Below are positions 59,286-64,000 of a DNA stretch of 64,000 nt, piece by piece. Source of the DNA: JAVVVD01 sp964642795 (GTDB lineage: Bacteria > Bacillota > Clostridia > Christensenellales > CAG-138); contig CAZXRQ010000001.1 of the NCBI GenBank assembly GCA_964642795.1, positions 5,579 to 69,578 on the forward strand, read 5' to 3'. Below the pieces are notes generated by a model. The model saw nothing but the letters and a program-made list of their open reading frames with translations. It made no database searches and was not told the origin of the DNA. Numbering within the stretch: the stretch's first letter is position 1; each line of letters begins with the position of its first letter. The translations under genes were made by a program, and so were the position numbers.

Positions 59286-60731
59286 ATGGCAAAGAATAAC
59301 GAAGAGTTTGTGCAGCACATCGCGTCACGCAGCGAGGATTTTCCGCAGTGGTATACCGATGTTATTCTCAAGACCGATATGGTGGACTATTCAGACGTAA
59401 AGGGCTGCATGGTGATAAAGCCCTACGGTTACGGCGTATGGGAGCTTATACAGCAGCAAATGGACGCAATGTTCAAGGCAACGGGGCATAAGAATGCATA
59501 TTTTCCGCTGTTCATACCGGAAAGCCTGCTGCTAAAGGAGGCTGAGCATGTTGAAGGCTTTGCGCCGGAGGTTGCGTGGGTCACGCAGGGGGGCAACGAG
59601 CAGCTGACTGAGCGCCTTGCCATTCGTCCTACCAGCGAAACCGTGATCGGTTCCATGTATTCGCGCTGGATCCAGTCCTATCGCGACCTGCCCGTACTTA
59701 TGAACCAGTGGTGTAACGTGGTACGCTGGGAAAAGAGCACGCGTCCATTTTTACGCACCAGCGAGTTCCTCTGGCAGGAGGGCCATACCGCCCATGCCGC
59801 GTTTGACGAGGCGCAGGAGGAGACCATGCGTATGCTTGAGGTATACCGTACCTTCATGGAAAACATACTGGCTATACCTGTTATATGCGGCCAAAAGAGC
59901 GATAAGGAAAAATTTGCAGGCGCGCGTGCCACATATACGCTGGAAGCCATGATGCAGGACGGCAAGGCGCTGCAGATGGGCACGTCGCATAATTTAGGCG
60001 ATAACTTTGCACGCGGATACGATATAACCTATCTGAGCAAGGAAGGTAAGCTGGAGTATTGCTTCACCACTTCGTGGGGAACGTCTACCCGTATGATCGG
60101 CGGAATGATAATGGTGCACGGCGACGACCGCGGTCTTGTGATGCCGCCCAAGGTGGCGCCTATACAGGCCGTGATACTGCCTATCGCCATGCACAAGGAA
60201 GGCGTGCTGGAAAAAGCGAAGGAGCTGAAGTCACAGCTTGAAGCCGCCGGTATTCGCATGGAGCTGGATGCAAGCGACAACAGCGCGGGCTGGAAATTCA
60301 ACCAATGGGAGATGAAGGGCGTGCCGCTGCGCATAGAGGTTGGCCCAAAGGATATAGAAAAGGGTCAGGTAGTGGTCGTGCGCCGCGATAGCCTGGAGAA
60401 ACTGTTTGTGCCCATGGATGGGCTGGCGGACAGCGTAAGGAGGCTGCTTGACGAGGTCCAGCAGGGTATGTACGATAAGGCGCTGGCTCTGCGGGAGAGC
60501 AAGACTGTTAATGCAAAGACCTTTGAGGAATTTGCTTCCGGCGTACAGACGGGCTTTGTTCGTGCTATGTGGTGCGGAGAGCGCGGCTGCGAGGATGAGA
60601 TAAAGGCAAAGACCGGCGCGACGACCCGCTGCGAGCCGTTCGACCAGTCGCATAAAGATGAGCTTGGCGACGTGTGCGTACATTGCGGCAAGCCGGCCAA
60701 GCGTATGATGTATTTCGCTAAAGCGTATTGA
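59286..60731 (+). CDS. proS: Prolyl-tRNA synthetase (archaeal/eukaryote-type)
   Basis: The 481-residue protein is the short class of ProRS: EEFVQHIASRSEDFPQWYTDV, class II motif 1 region, motif 2 around RWEKSTRPFLRTSEFLWQEGHTAH, motif 3 around GTSTRMIGGMIMVHGDDRGLVMPP, an anticodon-binding domain, and a C-terminal zinc-type region with Cys residues (CGERGCEDE, CVHCGK). It lacks the editing insertion of the longer bacterial ProRS. It charges tRNA-Pro and is controlled by the upstream T-box. AGGAGG precedes the ATG. Confidence 0.96.
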   Translation: MAKNNEEFVQHIASRSEDFPQWYTDVILKTDMVDYSDVKGCMVIKPYGYGVWELIQQQMDAMFKATGHKNAYFPLFIPESLLLKEAEHVEGFAPEVAWVTQGGNEQLTERLAIRPTSETVIGSMYSRWIQSYRDLPVLMNQWCNVVRWEKSTRPFLRTSEFLWQEGHTAHAAFDEAQEETMRMLEVYRTFMENILAIPVICGQKSDKEKFAGARATYTLEAMMQDGKALQMGTSHNLGDNFARGYDITYLSKEGKLEYCFTTSWGTSTRMIGGMIMVHGDDRGLVMPPKVAPIQAVILPIAMHKEGVLEKAKELKSQLEAAGIRMELDASDNSAGWKFNQWEMKGVPLRIEVGPKDIEKGQVVVVRRDSLEKLFVPMDGLADSVRRLLDEVQQGMYDKALALRESKTVNAKTFEEFASGVQTGFVRAMWCGERGCEDEIKAKTGATTRCEPFDQSHKDELGDVCVHCGKPAKRMMYFAKAY

Positions 60732-60746
60732 TAATAAAGGCATGTT

Positions 60747-60786
60747 CTGCGTCCGCAGCACCGTTTGCGGGCGCAGTTTGTTATTT
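60747..60786 (+). terminator. Terminator after proS
   Basis: CTGCGTCCGCA pairs with TGCGGGCGCAG (one T-G pair) around an 8-nt loop, followed by TTTGTTATTT. Confidence 0.8.
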
Positions 60787-60806
60787 CTCGCGTTATAGGT
60801 TATAAT
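60778..60806 (+). promoter_or_regulatory. Putative promoter of trxB
   Basis: TTGTTA (60778-60783), within the terminator's T-tract, and a perfect TATAAT (60801-60806) are spaced by 17 bp. Confidence 0.6.
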
Positions 60807-60846
60807 AAATCAATTGCAAAATGACGAGATGCAGGAGTGAACGCTT

Positions 60847-61758
60847 ATGATAGACATAGCGATAATCGGAGGAGGGCCGGCCGGATTGTCCGCGGGACTG
60901 TACGCTGCGCGCGGAGGCAGGAAGACCGTGTTGTTCGAGGCGATGTATGCCGGCGGCCAGATCACAAAGACCTCAATGGTGGAAAACTATCCCGGATTTG
61001 ACGAGCCTGTGGACGGCTTTGCAATAGCATCCAAGATGGAAAGCCAGGCGGCGCGCTTCGGCTTGGAGGAGCTTTATGAGAACGTGACTGAGCTGGAGCT
61101 TGACGGCGATGTAAAGCGCATCATATGCGGCGATAAAGCATACCAAGCGCATACCGTGATACTTTGCACGGGTGCGTCTCCAAGGAAGCTGGAGCTTCCC
61201 GATGAAGAAAGGCTTACCGGTGCGGGCGTATCCTATTGCGCTACCTGCGACGGCGCGTTTTTTCGTGATAAGCCCGTGGCTGTGGTCGGCGGTGGCGATA
61301 CGGCGCTGAGCGACGCGCTGTATCTTGCGCGTTTTGCAAGCAGAGTATATCTCGTACATCGGCGGGACGAATACCGCGCTGTGGATGCATTACGGCGTGC
61401 CGTGGAAAATGAAGCGCTGATAACCCCGGTGCTGTCCTGTGTGCCGGAGGCTATACTCGGCTCGGATACGGTAAGCGGCCTGACAGTGCGCGCAAACAAA
61501 ACTGGCGATCTGATGCAGCTTGACGTAAACGGCATTTTCGTGGCTATCGGCGTTATGCCAAATACTGGGCTGGTGGCGGGCAAGCTCGCGCTTAACGAGA
61601 ACGGCTATATAATAACCGATTCTGCTATGCGCACGGATATTGACGGTGCGTTTGCAGCAGGGGATGTAAGAAATACTCCGCTTAGGCAGGTAGTAACGGC
61701 CGCGGCGGACGGCGCCGTGGCAGCAACGAGCGCGATAGAATACATTATGGCAAGGTAA
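60847..61758 (+). CDS. trxB: Thioredoxin reductase
   Basis: The 303-residue flavoprotein has the FAD motif IIGGGPAGLSAGLYAARGG, the redox pair C131/C134 in YCATCDGAFF, the NADPH motif VVGGGDTALSDALYLA and the C-terminal FAAGDVRNTPLRQVVTAAADGA. It passes electrons from NADPH to thioredoxin. No thioredoxin gene is adjacent, so it serves a partner elsewhere or a relative such as a glutaredoxin-like protein. GCAGGAG precedes the ATG. Substrates such as ferredoxin in FFTR-like proteins are less likely given the NADPH motif. Confidence 0.93.
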   Translation: MIDIAIIGGGPAGLSAGLYAARGGRKTVLFEAMYAGGQITKTSMVENYPGFDEPVDGFAIASKMESQAARFGLEELYENVTELELDGDVKRIICGDKAYQAHTVILCTGASPRKLELPDEERLTGAGVSYCATCDGAFFRDKPVAVVGGGDTALSDALYLARFASRVYLVHRRDEYRAVDALRRAVENEALITPVLSCVPEAILGSDTVSGLTVRANKTGDLMQLDVNGIFVAIGVMPNTGLVAGKLALNENGYIITDSAMRTDIDGAFAAGDVRNTPLRQVVTAAADGAVAATSAIEYIMAR

Positions 61759-61795
61759 ACTGCGGCGTACAGCCGTAAAACTTTGGGGGACATAT

Positions 61796-63154
<1,359 letters not shown>

Positions 63155-63161
63155 TATAGCT

Positions 63162-63193
63162 AAAGGCCGGGATAGATGATGTCCCGGCCTTTT
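63162..63193. terminator. Bidirectional terminator between glmM and glyS
   Basis: AAAGGCCGGGA pairs with TCCCGGCCTTT around a 9-nt loop; the ends give T-rich tails on both strands. Confidence 0.88.
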
Positions 63194-63209
63194 ATAAAGC
63201 GTTTACGGA

Positions 63210-64000
63210 TTAAAAATCGATCTCTTTTTGTATATGATCGACTAACTCGGCTATGGGCAGCCTTATCTGATCCATGGTGTCGCGGTCGCGCACGGTAACG
63301 GTGCCGTCCTCAAGCGTATCGAAGTCGATGGTTATGCACATGGGCGTGCCTATCTCGTCAGCGCGGCGGTAGCGTTTTCCTATCGCGCCGGAATCGTCGT
63401 ATTCGACCATGAAGTGATGCGCGAGCAACCGGTAGACCTCCTGAGCCTTTTCGCCCAGCTTGTTCTTTTGCAGTGGAAGCACGGCAGCCTTGTAAGGCGC
63501 AAGGGCAGGGTGCAGATGAAGTATATTGCGCGTGTCGCCGCCGTCCAGCGTTTCTTCATCGTATGCGTCGCATAAGAAGGCAAGCGCAACGCGGTCAGCG
63601 CCGAGCGACGGTTCTACACAGAAGGGGATGAAGCGGGCGTTGGTAAAGGGGTCTTGGTATTCAAAGTTTACACCGGAGTGCGCGGCATGGGCCTTCAGGT
63701 CAAAATCCGTGCGGCTGGCTACGCCCCAAAGCTCTCCCCAGCCAAACGGGAAAATATATTCGATATCCGTGGTGCCGTTGGAATAATGCGAAAGCTCAGC
63801 CTGTTCGTGCTCGCGCAGACGTATATTATCCGGCGTCATGCCCAGCGAGAGCAGGAAGTTTTTGCAGTATTCCTTCCAGTATGTGTACCATTCCAGCTCT
63901 GTGCCGGGCTCGCAGAAGAATTCCAGCTCCATCTGCTCAAACTCGCGCGTGCGGAAGGTGAAGTTGCCCGGCGTGATCTCATTGCGGAAGGATTTGCCTA
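63210..64000 (-). CDS. glyS: Glycyl-tRNA synthetase, N-terminus off window
   Basis: This is the C-terminal 263 codons of a class II single-chain (alpha2-type) glycyl-tRNA synthetase. The reading frame is open to the window edge, and GKSFRNEITPGNFTFRTREFEQMELEFF marks class II motif 2. It contains PFGWGELWGVASRTDFDL, the FIPFCVEPSLGADRVALAFL block of motif 3, and the C-terminal anticodon-binding domain (ALAPYKAAVLPL...). The internal Met near 63932 is not the start. The 5' control region, often a T-box, is outside the window. Confidence 0.95.
   Translation of the reverse strand, partial: GKSFRNEITPGNFTFRTREFEQMELEFFCEPGTELEWYTYWKEYCKNFLLSLGMTPDNIRLREHEQAELSHYSNGTTDIEYIFPFGWGELWGVASRTDFDLKAHAAHSGVNFEYQDPFTNARFIPFCVEPSLGADRVALAFLCDAYDEETLDGGDTRNILHLHPALAPYKAAVLPLQKNKLGEKAQEVYRLLAHHFMVEYDDSGAIGKRYRRADEIGTPMCITIDFDTLEDGTVTVRDRDTMDQIRLPIAELVDHIQKEIDF

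Noticed and set aside
61759..61795. glmS-type ribozyme or riboswitch near glmM
   Set aside because: Only 37 nt of spacer with no such structure.

Overview
The window reads as a piece of chromosome from an anaerobic Gram-positive Firmicute of the Clostridia (a Christensenellales-like or related gut lineage is my inference, not shown). Support comes from gene content and order: a SpoVB-type flippase followed by MazG and HU, NfnAB, a BMP-type nucleoside importer, a T-box leader before proS, ZapA-U32-MutS2, a BofC-like gene ahead of ruvCAB, GGAGG-type ribosome sites with many TTG/GTG starts, and sigma-A promoters with 17-bp spacers. Genes are densely packed, often with 4-8 nt stop/start overlaps. 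I see no tRNA, rRNA, CRISPR array, prophage or intact insertion sequence.

Layout. 1-0.92 kb: a CAAX-type membrane protease (cut by the window edge) and a small membrane protein. 1-4.7 kb: a thioesterase, two paralogous L,D-transpeptidases and a lipoprotein. 4.7-6.4 kb: an EamA transporter and a DUF5131 protein. 6.4-8.8 kb: NfnAB. 8.8-11.4 kb: a small membrane-tethered protein, an MFS permease and a peptidoglycan-binding LysM protein. 11.4-16.9 kb: nitroreductase, 5'-nucleotidase, serine hydrolase, EamA transporter and MreB. 17-20.4 kb (minus): hup, mazG and the flippase. 20.6-25.5 kb: ABC exporter, uridine-kinase-family protein, phosphodiesterase, zinc-ribbon protein and an FlK-like thioesterase. 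25.7-31.7 kb (minus): nucleoside uptake and salvage (BMP lipoprotein, ATPase, two permeases, thymidine kinase, deoxyribosyltransferase-like protein). 31.9-33.9 kb: a DUF5685 protein, a Cys-rich J-domain protein and a membrane protein. 34-46 kb: class A PBP, pyrimidine phosphorylase, polA-coaE-lytic transglycosylase, orphan binding protein, lspA and rluD. 46-51 kb: zapA, a U32 protein and mutS2. 51-55 kb: DUF523, a two-component system and HtrA. 55-64 kb: a palindrome-rich repeat between two copies of one terminator, the BofC-like gene, ruvCAB, a coiled-coil protein, T-box-proS, trxB, glmM and the 3' part of glyS.

Themes. Cell-envelope work dominates (two LDTs, PBP1, lytic transglycosylase, MreB, a MurJ/SpoVB flippase, LspA, HtrA, GlmM), together with nucleoside import and salvage and DNA repair. 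The parts least explained by known biology are the DUF5685/J-domain/membrane-protein trio, the 55.08-55.29 kb palindrome cluster, a 27-bp dyad holding two face-to-face -10 boxes near 12.2 kb, and a compact T-box leader. Most of the rest is ordinary housekeeping sequence.
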